From: Actinomycetes bacterium
GTDB lineage: Bacteria > Actinomycetota > Actinomycetes > Mycobacteriales > Micromonosporaceae
Reading direction: 5' to 3'
DNA length: 12,851 nt
Assembly (NCBI GenBank): GCA_021793335.1
Contig: JAJYSW010000080.1
Location: 1-12,851, forward strand
Part shown: positions 6,296-12,851 of the stretch, one piece after another
How positions within the stretch are numbered: the stretch's first letter is position 1
Layout: each line of letters begins with the position of its first letter
The notes under the pieces: model-generated
What the model was told of the DNA's origin: nothing
The model's input: the letters and a program-made list of their open reading frames with translations, nothing else
Database searches by the model: none
Made by a program: the position numbers and the translations under genes

Positions 6296-8580
6296 CGCCT
6301 CTCCTCCGTTGCGGCCGTGAGGTGTTCGCGGATCAGGACTTCGTCGACACGGGCTTCGAGCACGCGCGCGGCGGCGACGGTCAGCGGGTCGACTCGCCCG
6401 CGCTCCACCAGCGAGCGGGCGTCCCCGCCGCCGCGCAATGCGACCAGCCGCTCGGCGAGCCGGGCACGCTCGCGCGGCGGGAAGAACCCGAACGCCTGTC
6501 GCAGCGCGGGCAGCGCCAGCAGGAACTCCGTGTCGGTCATGTCGCCGACGATCTCGTCGACGGCGTGGACGACACCGTGGTCGGCGGCCTCGGCGAGGAC
6601 CTCTTCACGGGCGATGTGGAACAGTCCGGCCAGCCAGTCCCCCAAGCGTTCGGGTGCCGACATGCCCGCGACGGCCTTCGCGGCCTCCGGTGCACCACCG
6701 AGTGCCCAGGCCAGCCCGGCGGCCCCGCCGCGCAGGTCCGGTGGCGCGGCGGTATCGCCGGCGATGCGGATCGCCGTGGCCGCCGTCGCGGCGGCAGACG
6801 GCGTGAGCGCCGCGGCGTGCCGGACGGCGTCCCGCACGCCGGACAGGGCTTTCAGGCGTCCGAGGTCGGCGGGCCCGGAGCCGGCGCGCAGCCCTTCGGC
6901 CAGCCACATCGCCCGGTCCACGCCGGCGGCGATGACGGCGGCGTACAGGCCGCTGCCCGCGGTACCGAACAGGTGGTCGTGTCTCCACAGCGCGAGCGCG
7001 GCGGTGAGCGCGGTCCCGACGGCGGCGAGGTCGCCGCACCCGGCGACGCCCGCGGCCAGGGCCCGCCCGAGCCGGTCGGTCAGGTGCGCTCGTCCGCACA
7101 GCGCGGCGGTGAACATGACTCCGGCCAAGGCCTCCGGGTCCGCCCCGGCCTCCTCGATCCGGTGTTCGAGGACGGTCTGGGCGGCGTCGCCCGGACTCGC
7201 GCCGTAGACGCCCGCCTCGATCACGGCCGGGAGGCGGCCGTCGTCCTCACGGAGGACCCAGTGTTCGTCCGCGGTCGCGTCCGATCCGGCCGCGGGGCCG
7301 TCCTCGCGGTGGAAACCGGGGACGGCGAGCAGGCGCAGGCAGTGCAGCGCCCGGCTGCGTTCGAGGTCGCGCGTGTCGGTGAGAGTGAGGCGCAGCGGCC
7401 CGGTCCGATCGAGGCCGAGCCTTTCCAATGTGGCCTGGACTTCGGCGACGAGCGGCGGCATCGGCGTGTCGGGGTGGAGTCGGCCGGTGCGCGAACCGGT
7501 GAGCGCGGCGGTCATCTCGACGAGCACCGGGTGCGTTCCGGGAGTGAGCGCGCCGCGCCTGCTCCACGGGAGCGGCTGTTCGAGGTCGTCGCTGACGAGG
7601 GCCCCGGCGAGGCCGTCGAGCAGATCGGTGCGGCCGGGACGGTCGTGGCCGCGCAGCCGCGCGAGCCCTTCGGTGAGGCTGCGTGCGCCGATGAGGTCGG
7701 CGGTGGAGACGATCTGGCCCTTGGCCCGCAGCCGCACGGCGATGAGTTCGACGAGCGCGTCCGCGGCCGCCTCGGCGCCGTCATCCCACAGGCGCTGGTA
7801 ATACTCGGGCGAGGGCATCCCGGACTGGTATCCGGCGAAGGCGTCGAGCCGTTTGAAGGAGTAGGGGACGAGGAAGCTGCCGACGTCGGCGTCCTCGGGC
7901 GGGGCGGGGATCTCGGGCCACGGGCTGGGACCGGCTGCGGCGAGGCGGCGCAGGGCCGGGGCGTGGAAACCGCCGCAGACCACCACGACCGGTCCGTCGT
8001 CCTCGGCGAGGGCGGCACGGACCCACTCGGCCATGTGGTGTTCGCGGGCGGCATCGGCCTCGGTGGTCTCGGCCTCGCCGCGGACCAGGTCGAAGTACCG
8101 GTCGAGCCGCTCGGCCAGGCCCTCCGGTCCGGCGATCTCGACGAGGTGGTCCCACAGGGCGTCGGTGTTGTCGACGGCGAACTCGCGGCACAGCCGCTCG
8201 GTGGCGTCGGCATAGCGCCGTTCGGCGTCCGAATAGCGGTTCTCGACCCCGGAGAAGGCATCGTGCCAGGCGGGCAGGTCGATGAACCGCACCGCCGCGC
8301 CGCTCCGGCGGCCCTTGGCCAGGGCGACCCATTCGGGCGAGTAGTCGCACAGCGGCGACCAGGAGCGCCGAGTCTCGCCGGCGGCGCTCATATAGGAGTA
8401 GATCGCGACCGGTGGGGCGTGTTCGAGCGCGAGTTCATCGAGACGGTCGTTGAAGTCCGCGGGACCCTCGATGAGGACGTGCGCGGGGCCGAGCCGGTCG
8501 ATGGTGTCGGCGACGAGGCGCGCGCAGGCCGGCGAGTGGTGGCGCACTCCCAGAATGCGCAGTCTGTCGTTCAAAGGCAT
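6292..8580 (-). CDS. DUF5682 protein (YehM-like), candidate TraB/ChaN/Ere-type fold
   Basis: The 762-aa protein is a DUF5682 family member of unknown function. The N-terminal quarter has ILGVRHHSPAC (9-19), a VLIEGP strand (35-40), a REHHMAEWV segment (179-187) and VVVVCGGFHAPAL (198-210). This pattern of an early histidine, an acidic residue after a strand, an R..M helix and a late G-x-H resembles the TraB/PrgY, ChaN and erythromycin-esterase-like proteins, some of which are peptidases or hydrolases. That comparison is inference. The remaining roughly 500 residues are Ala/Leu-rich and probably helical repeats. The open frame extends upstream to 8787, but the extension overlaps the MoxR gene and looks non-coding. 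ATG at 8578-8580, 4 nt after the MoxR stop and opening the conserved MPLNDRLRILGVRHHSP, is the start chosen. No strong Shine-Dalgarno is visible, so translation is probably coupled. Confidence 0.88.
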   Translation of the reverse strand: MPLNDRLRILGVRHHSPACARLVADTIDRLGPAHVLIEGPADFNDRLDELALEHAPPVAIYSYMSAAGETRRSWSPLCDYSPEWVALAKGRRSGAAVRFIDLPAWHDAFSGVENRYSDAERRYADATERLCREFAVDNTDALWDHLVEIAGPEGLAERLDRYFDLVRGEAETTEADAAREHHMAEWVRAALAEDDGPVVVVCGGFHAPALRRLAAAGPSPWPEIPAPPEDADVGSFLVPYSFKRLDAFAGYQSGMPSPEYYQRLWDDGAEAAADALVELIAVRLRAKGQIVSTADLIGARSLTEGLARLRGHDRPGRTDLLDGLAGALVSDDLEQPLPWSRRGALTPGTHPVLVEMTAALTGSRTGRLHPDTPMPPLVAEVQATLERLGLDRTGPLRLTLTDTRDLERSRALHCLRLLAVPGFHREDGPAAGSDATADEHWVLREDDGRLPAVIEAGVYGASPGDAAQTVLEHRIEEAGADPEALAGVMFTAALCGRAHLTDRLGRALAAGVAGCGDLAAVGTALTAALALWRHDHLFGTAGSGLYAAVIAAGVDRAMWLAEGLRAGSGPADLGRLKALSGVRDAVRHAAALTPSAAATAATAIRIAGDTAAPPDLRGGAAGLAWALGGAPEAAKAVAGMSAPERLGDWLAGLFHIAREEVLAEAADHGVVHAVDEIVGDMTDTEFLLALPALRQAFGFFPPRERARLAERLVALRGGGDARSLVERGRVDPLTVAAARVLEARVDEVLIREHLTAATEERR

Positions 8581-8584
8581 GGCA

Positions 8585-9703
8585 TCAGCCCGGCAGTAGG
8601 TTTCGCGCCCGGTAGAGGTCCTGCCAGTGTTCGCTTCGGCGTTTGGGGGCGCGCTGTTCGAGGTAACGGCGGAGCCTGGCGAGGTCTTCGGCGCTGTCCT
8701 TGGCGGCCGCCCCGGCCATGCAGTCGACGATGTCGCCCGCCGAGGATTCGCCGCCTCGCAGATACCATGCCTTGATGCCCACGGCATGGGCCACGGAGAC
8801 GGCTTCGGCGGTGGACATGACCGATTGCATCCGGCCTTCGGGGCCGTCGCCGGATCGCAGATCGCGGAAGACGCGGACGAGTACTTCGAGGACGTCGCGG
8901 CTGGGCGGCACCGGCACGCCGGAGCGCTCCAGTGCGGCAGCGGCCTCGGTCTCGACCAGGTCGAGTTCGGTGGCGAAATCGCCGATGGGGAAGACCGTCT
9001 CGAAGTTGAAGCGGCGCTTGAGGGCTGCGCTCATCTCGTTGACGCCGCGGTCGCGGGTGTTGGCGGTGGCGACGATGTTGAAGCCTTCGCGGGCGAAGAC
9101 CATGGCTTCGCCGCCTTCGAGTTCGGGCACGGCGAGCACCCGGTCGGACAGGGGCGAGAGCAGCGAGTCCTGCACTTCGAGAGGGCATCGGGTGATCTCC
9201 TCGAAGCGGACGACGCGCCCCTCGGCCATGCCCCGGTAGAGCGGGGCGGGCACGAGCGCGCGCCGGGTGGGGCCCTCGGAGACCAGTAGGGAATAGTTCC
9301 AGGAGTAGGCGATCTGGTCTTCGGTGGTGGAGGCGCCGCCTTGGACGGTGAGAGTGGAATCGCCTGAGACGGCGGCGGCGATGAGTTCGGACAGCAGAGA
9401 TTTGGCGGTGCCCGGGTCTCCGACGAGCATGAGGCCGCGGTTGGTCGCGAGGGTGACCAGGGCGCGGTCGATCAAGGACGGGTCGCCGACGAATTTGCGG
9501 GCGAGGCCGAGCTGCTCGTCGCCGACGATGAAGGCGCGGGCGGCCCGGAGGCTCAAGGACCACCCGGGCGGGCGCGGAGCGGTATCGGTGGCGGCGAGTT
9601 CTTCCAGTTCTTCGGCGTAGCGCTGTTCGGCCGGCGGCCTTTGGAGCTTCGGCACGGGCGGCGTCGGCGTCGTAGGCGTCCGGGTCGGGGGTGTCCGGGT
9701 CAT
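8585..9703 (-). CDS. MoxR-family AAA+ ATPase (YehL-like)
   Basis: The 372-aa protein is a MoxR-type AAA+ ATPase, a class of ATP-driven chaperones usually encoded next to VWA proteins. Visible motifs: Walker A GDPGTAKS (95-102), Walker B region VVRFEEITR (164-172), sensor 1 asparagine in VATANTRDRGVNEMS (211-225), and arginine-finger candidates R230-R231 in LKRRF. The Walker B aspartate is replaced by glutamate (FEE), which I recall as usual in this actinobacterial subgroup. The first 24 residues are a Pro/Thr-rich, probably disordered tail. The open frame reaches 9793, but ATG at 9701-9703 is preferred because GAAGGA lies 5 nt upstream. It is the first gene of a four-gene minus-strand operon (MoxR, DUF5682, VWA, SWIM), in the same order as E. 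coli yehL-yehM-yehP-yehQ. Confidence 0.93.
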   Translation of the reverse strand: MTRTPPTRTPTTPTPPVPKLQRPPAEQRYAEELEELAATDTAPRPPGWSLSLRAARAFIVGDEQLGLARKFVGDPSLIDRALVTLATNRGLMLVGDPGTAKSLLSELIAAAVSGDSTLTVQGGASTTEDQIAYSWNYSLLVSEGPTRRALVPAPLYRGMAEGRVVRFEEITRCPLEVQDSLLSPLSDRVLAVPELEGGEAMVFAREGFNIVATANTRDRGVNEMSAALKRRFNFETVFPIGDFATELDLVETEAAAALERSGVPVPPSRDVLEVLVRVFRDLRSGDGPEGRMQSVMSTAEAVSVAHAVGIKAWYLRGGESSAGDIVDCMAGAAAKDSAEDLARLRRYLEQRAPKRRSEHWQDLYRARNLLPG

Positions 9704-9711
9704 GGCGTTCC
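9704..9711 (-). promoter_or_regulatory. Shine-Dalgarno site deciding the MoxR start
   Basis: On the minus strand GGAACGCC precedes the ATG at 9703, as part of CGAAGGAACGCC. The GAAGGA core is 5 nt from the ATG, which supports this start over the ATG codons at 9793 or 9790. Confidence 0.6.
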
Positions 9712-9735
9712 TTCGGTGGACGAGTGCGTGCCCAG

Positions 9736-9741
9736 AGCATA
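9736..9741 (-). promoter_or_regulatory. Possible -10 box of the MoxR operon
   Basis: On the minus strand TATGCT lies 32 nt upstream of the MoxR ATG, giving a plausible short leader of roughly 25 nt that includes the Shine-Dalgarno site. No matching -35 hexamer was seen at 16-18 nt, so this is tentative. Confidence 0.3.
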
Positions 9742-9783
9742 TGGAGCCGATGCGACACGGCCGGGTTCGAACACTCGTGGCGG

Positions 9784-9812
9784 TTGACATCACGTGCGGA
9801 TGCTGTGACTCT
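9784..9812 (+). promoter_or_regulatory. Probable promoter of the methyltransferase gene
   Basis: A perfect -35 hexamer TTGACA (9784-9789) is followed after 17 nt by GACTCT (9807-9812), preceded by an extended -10 TGT at 9804-9806. The -10 keeps only the key A and final T. A CACGTG palindrome (9791-9796) lies in the spacer and could bind a regulator. The leader to the ATG at 9942 would be about 120 nt, and contains a hairpin GCACCGC/GCGGTGC (9878-9884 with 9895-9901). Confidence 0.4.
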
Positions 9813-9941
9813 CACTCACACGAAGAGCCCCAAGACCTCGGTCCCCCCTATGCCGAGTGGGATTCCAATGGCGTGGCGCACCGCTCACGGCGATGCGGTG
9901 CACAGTCTCAGGGCTCGCGACTCATGGAAGGAGCATCGGAC

Positions 9942-10769
9942 ATGACCGAAGACGCAGCCCTCGGGCCGCCTCCAGGCGTCGATCCGGCCGTGCCGACCAC
10001 CGCCCGGGTCTACGACGCGCTCTTGGGCGGCACCACGAATTTCGAAGCCGATCGTCGGGCCGCCGAGGTCTTCGCGAGCCACATCCCGCAGGCACGGGAA
10101 TGCGCCAGGCTGAACAGGACCGCGCTCATCAGGGGCGTGGAGTACCTCGTTCGCGAGGCGGGGATCGACCAGATCATCGACATCGGGTGCGGCCTGCCCA
10201 CCGGGCGGAACACGCACGAGGCGGCTCAGGGCATCGCCCCGGGCGTCAAAGTGGTCTATGTGGACCACGATCCGATGGTCGTCTCGCACGCCGAGGCCCT
10301 GCTCGCGGGCAACCACAACGCCATCGTGATCGGTGCTGACCTGCTGGAACCCGAGCGCATCGTCTCGCACCGGGAGGTGCGGTCCTTCCTGGACTTCGAA
10401 CGGCCCGTCGCGGTGATGATCATCGGGATGATCATGCAGATCAGCGACGAGCAGCGTCCCGACGACATCATCGCGACGCTGATGGACGCGGTGCCCTCGG
10501 GCAGCCGCCTGTTCCTCACCTCGTGGCCCGACACGGGCGAGCCCGAGCAGCGGGCGCTGTCCCGGGCGTGCATCGAGACGCTCGGCAACGGCTGGTCCCG
10601 GCCGGTCGAGGCATTGGAGCGGCACTTCCTCGGCATGGAGATGGCCCCGCCGGGCCTGGAGTACCTCCCCAGGTGGTTCCCGGAGGAGCCCGAGCGGCCG
10701 GTCCCGGGCACCGCGGAGCTGGAGCCCTACGAACGCACGCAGATGGCGGGCATCGCGAAGAAGGCTTGA
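9942..10769 (+). CDS. S-adenosyl methyltransferase, SAV2177 family
   Basis: The 275-aa protein belongs to the actinobacterial S-adenosyl methyltransferase family typified by SAV2177 (Methyltransf_19), whose substrates are mostly unknown. The family hallmark ARVYDALLGGTTNFEADR (21-38) is near the N-terminus. It is followed by the SAM-binding motif I IIDIGCGLPT (78-87), motif II VVYVDHDPMVVSHA (104-117) and the acidic motif ADLLEPE (132-138). Length and order are normal, with no signal peptide. The start at 9942 is fixed by GGAAGGAG at 9926-9933, 8 nt upstream; the open frame continues further 5' without motifs. The gene runs against its neighbours, divergent from the MoxR operon and convergent with the DUF4132 gene, so it sits between two parts of what is usually one co-directional locus. 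No paired HTH or DUF397 gene, which often accompanies this family, is seen. Confidence 0.93.
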   Translation: MTEDAALGPPPGVDPAVPTTARVYDALLGGTTNFEADRRAAEVFASHIPQARECARLNRTALIRGVEYLVREAGIDQIIDIGCGLPTGRNTHEAAQGIAPGVKVVYVDHDPMVVSHAEALLAGNHNAIVIGADLLEPERIVSHREVRSFLDFERPVAVMIIGMIMQISDEQRPDDIIATLMDAVPSGSRLFLTSWPDTGEPEQRALSRACIETLGNGWSRPVEALERHFLGMEMAPPGLEYLPRWFPEEPERPVPGTAELEPYERTQMAGIAKKA

Positions 10770-10928
10770 GCGCGGCACTCGACGCCACCCGTCTCGGCAA
10801 GGTGTCCGCAGACGAGGGTCGGTGGCGGGAGCGGGCCATGAACGCCGCGACGGCGGCGATCTCGGACCGGTCGCTTCGGGCTCGCCGCCGAAGAGTCCGC
10901 CGCGCTGCTCCACACCGCCCGCCGCTGA
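10766..10928 (+). pseudogene. Short ORF with apparent frameshift, overlapping the methyltransferase stop
   Basis: A TTG at 10766-10768 overlaps the methyltransferase TGA as TTGA and opens a frame reading SAALDATRLGKVSADEGRW, then RERAMNAATAAISD. This frame then turns into arginine-rich text that runs antisense into the DUF4132 gene. A shift near 10860-10870 gives the coding-like ending TGRFGLAAEESAALLHTARR with TGA at 10926-10928, right before a hairpin. Joined, the two parts would make a plausible helical peptide of about 53 residues. I do not recognise the family. It could be a broken small gene, the tail of a lost gene, or a chance reading. Confidence 0.3.
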
Positions 10929-10933
10929 CGCAC

Positions 10934-10961
10934 GGGCCCCGGACCGTCCTGGACCGGGCCC
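10934..10961. terminator. Hairpin between convergent methyltransferase and DUF4132 genes
   Basis: GGGCCC at 10934-10939 pairs with GGGCCC at 10956-10961. The stem continues past a bulged C (10940) and one A-A mismatch to a GTCCT loop, giving about 10 GC pairs. It lies 15 nt before the DUF4132 stop region, between convergent genes, as expected for a shared terminator. Confidence 0.55.
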
Positions 10962-10976
10962 GGCGCTCCTCATCGT

Positions 10977-12851
10977 CTAATTCGCCTTCGTCACCCGCGC
11001 GAGCGCGGCGACGATCTCTGAGGACGTCACCGCGTCGATATCGGTGGGGTGGTCCCGGCGGCGCTCGCGGCCCCCGTACCAGTAATAGTCGTCGGCCGAG
11101 ATCCGGACGGACTCCAGCCGCTGCCGCGGCGTCTCATCGACGGCCCCGACGGCGATGCCCGGATTCAGTCCTACGAGGACGAACCCGCCGTTCGGGAGCG
11201 GATATGCGATGCCCGGCTCGATTCCGGCGTCCTCGGGCATGGCACGATGCCACCCGCGGTTGACCATGCCGAGAATCCTGCCGACATCGACCTCGATGCC
11301 TTCGAAGCGTTCGAGGCGGCCGGTCTGCAGCTCCTCCTCGGTGAAGGCCATGACCGGGCGTGACAGTTGCTCGAACGGTTGCAGGATCTCGTAATCGGCG
11401 AGGATCTCGGCCCAGGCTTCGAGCGCCTCACCGTCGAGGTGCGCCGGGTGGGCGAGGCGGATCACCGCATCGCCGGGAAGACCGAACTCGTCCTCCTCCA
11501 CATCGGTGCAGCTCTTGTCCTCGGCCAGGCGGAACGCGGTCGTCGCACCATCGGACTCGGCCAGCCACACCAGGCGGCGGGCCAAGTGCCACACGAGCGG
11601 GTGGTCCACGAAGTGCTCTTGGAACTCCCCCGCCGTCCACGTCCGTCCGGTGACCATGGCCCGTTCCAGTCGCCGCACCTGCTCGGCGGCGACGGTGCGG
11701 AGATCCTTCTTCAGCTGCGAGAACCGCTTATAGGCGGCCCCGGCGATCGCGGCGTCGTCCTTGGCCCCGGGTTTGGGCAGGCTCTTGCGGGGTTTGCCGT
11801 CCTCATCGGTGACGAACGGCTTGAGCTGCTCGTCGAAACCCACCTTGAACCGCCGGGGACCGTAGTCCAGGACGAGGCTGCTCGCGTCGTCGAGCCCGAA
11901 GTCGGGCACGAGTCGATCGGCGAGCTGCTCGGCGGTGAGCCCGAGGCCCGCCGCGATCGATTCGATCTGCTCGGCGGCACGTTTCTTGAGCGCCTTGAAC
12001 TTCACTTTCTGGGCGATGCCGTGGATGGCGCGCAGGGCCGCTTCGGAGCCGATGGCGCCGAGCGCTTCGAGGCCGGCGACGGCCCGCTTGTGCTGGCTCT
12101 GTCCGGGCCACTGACGGATGAGCGGCGTCAGCCTCCGGACGGTCTCCTCGTCCGCGAAATGCACGAGCTGGGTGAGCGCCCAACCGTCCTTGGGCGGCGC
12201 GCCGGTCGCGAGCCACTGCTCGAACAGTGCCCACGAGAAGTCGCACAGGGAATCGCGATCGCAGGTCTCGGCGAGGACGTCGATGCCGGCATAGGGGAAC
12301 TCGGGCGTGGCGAGGGCCAGCACCGTCGTCAGGTGCCCGACGGATTCGGAGGGCAGCGCCCTCTTCCGGCCTTTGAGGAGCACCTGGGGCAGTATCGTCG
12401 GGGACGCCCACAGTGCGGGTTTGGGGACCTTCATGCCTTGGGGCGGGGCGAGCGGGTCGGCGGAGAGCAGCGCCTCGACGGCGTCCCTCGCGGCTTCGCC
12501 ATAGGGTTCGGCGGCGGCGAGGACGGCGCTCGGGCCGTGTCGCGCCGCCAAGAAGGCCAGGGCGCTTTCGGCGGACCGGCGGGGCTTCTTGGCGGCGCCG
12601 AGTGCATCGGGTACGAGCAGCCGGGCCCCTTCGGTTCCGTGGCGGTCGATCCAGGCCATTGCGCTCGCCCGCGCGGACTTGACGCGGAGGAGCCAGTCCG
12701 CGGCGAGGCGGGCCGCCTCGGGAGTCAGGATCGGCACGAGCGCCTCGTGGTGCGCCGAGTGGTCGCGCAGATAGGCCACGACCCGGTGGGACACCCGGGT
12801 GCCGAAGCGCCCGAGCATGGCCTGGAGGCGCCTGGCCGATTCCGAGCACAG
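10977..12851 (-). CDS. DUF4132 protein (YehI/MolR-like), 5' end outside window
   Basis: The frame is open to the window edge, so 624 residues are visible and the N-terminus is missing. The ATG at 12816-12818 is probably internal, because in-frame coding continues upstream and the family is usually longer. The first half is helical and HEAT-like; counting from that Met, a repeat-like stretch is at about 220-290 (EALGAIGSEAALRAI). The DUF4132 core follows (about 293-490) with LADRLVPDFGLD, LVLDYGPRRFKV, LPKPGAKDD, LKKDLRTVAAEQVRRLE and FVDHPLVWHLARRLVW. The end has IRLAHPAHL and DYEILQPFEQL. No enzymatic motif is known for DUF4132. E. coli YehI (MolR) belongs to this family and is encoded next to yehL-yehQ, matching the neighbours here. 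The gene ends at TAG 10977-10979. Confidence 0.88.
   Translation of the reverse strand: MCSESARRLQAMLGRFGTRVSHRVVAYLRDHSAHHEALVPILTPEAARLAADWLLRVKSARASAMAWIDRHGTEGARLLVPDALGAAKKPRRSAESALAFLAARHGPSAVLAAAEPYGEAARDAVEALLSADPLAPPQGMKVPKPALWASPTILPQVLLKGRKRALPSESVGHLTTVLALATPEFPYAGIDVLAETCDRDSLCDFSWALFEQWLATGAPPKDGWALTQLVHFADEETVRRLTPLIRQWPGQSQHKRAVAGLEALGAIGSEAALRAIHGIAQKVKFKALKKRAAEQIESIAAGLGLTAEQLADRLVPDFGLDDASSLVLDYGPRRFKVGFDEQLKPFVTDEDGKPRKSLPKPGAKDDAAIAGAAYKRFSQLKKDLRTVAAEQVRRLERAMVTGRTWTAGEFQEHFVDHPLVWHLARRLVWLAESDGATTAFRLAEDKSCTDVEEDEFGLPGDAVIRLAHPAHLDGEALEAWAEILADYEILQPFEQLSRPVMAFTEEELQTGRLERFEGIEVDVGRILGMVNRGWHRAMPEDAGIEPGIAYPLPNGGFVLVGLNPGIAVGAVDETPRQRLESVRISADDYYWYGGRERRRDHPTDIDAVTSSEIVAALARVTKAN

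Noticed and set aside
6322..8775. Very long open frame on the plus strand opposite DUF5682 (and similar ones opposite VWA and SWIM at 3342-7207)
   Set aside because: The composition is Gly/Arg/Asp-rich with no motifs, as expected from the antisense frame of high-GC genes with G/C third positions. The minus-strand frames hold clear conserved domains.
8581..8787. N-terminal extension of the DUF5682 frame up to an ATG at 8787
   Set aside because: It lies inside the MoxR coding region in another frame and is low-complexity. The conserved family start begins at 8580.
9765..9780. Second LexA-like site at the GTTCGAAC palindrome in the divergent promoter region
   Set aside because: Only one half-site (TCGAAC) matches. 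The second half (GTGGCG) does not, so it falls short of an SOS box.
9704..9793. Longer MoxR start at 9793
   Set aside because: The extra 30 residues have no conserved features, and the ATG at 9703 has a well-placed Shine-Dalgarno site.

Overview
The window is GC-rich double-stranded chromosomal DNA. Its gene families, GTG starts, Shine-Dalgarno sites and an SAV2177-type S-adenosyl methyltransferase all point to an actinomycete (Actinomycetota), probably a filamentous one. No tRNA, rRNA, CRISPR array, insertion sequence or phage gene was seen.

Left part (1-3245). A strong hairpin at the very edge is followed by a decayed minus-strand fragment (49-515). It resembles the C-terminal end of a GH51 alpha-L-arabinofuranosidase and carries four frameshifts. 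A plus-strand ADP-ribosylglycohydrolase (584-1588) follows, probably leaderless. A 410-bp non-coding stretch with several inverted repeats separates it from a convergent, minus-strand, short-form malic enzyme (2000-3136). A LexA-like dyad lies upstream of the malic enzyme.

Middle part (3246-9703). This is a tight minus-strand operon of four genes, read from right to left: a MoxR-type AAA+ ATPase, a DUF5682 protein, a VWA-domain protein and a SWIM zinc-finger protein. The junctions are a 4-nt gap, then ATGA and GTGA stop/start overlaps. Gene order, domain content and sizes match the E. coli yehL-yehM-yehP-yehQ set. The right-hand gene of the window (10977 to the edge, minus strand, 5'-incomplete) is a DUF4132 protein of the YehI/MolR family, which sits upstream of yehL in E. 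coli too. The whole right half therefore looks like the actinobacterial version of the poorly understood yehI-yehQ locus. Its likely mechanism is a MoxR ATPase working with a MIDAS-containing VWA adaptor on a client. The DUF5682 protein is a candidate effector because its N-terminus looks like the TraB/ChaN/Ere-type fold. The SWIM and DUF4132 proteins would be binding or scaffold parts. The roles are inference; the domain calls are read from the sequence.

Insertion (9704-10976). Between the DUF4132 gene and the MoxR operon sits an opposite-strand S-adenosyl methyltransferase gene (9942-10769). It has its own promoter-like region and an excellent Shine-Dalgarno site. A short, apparently frameshifted ORF overlaps its stop codon, and a hairpin follows. 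This unit separates what would otherwise be one co-directional locus.
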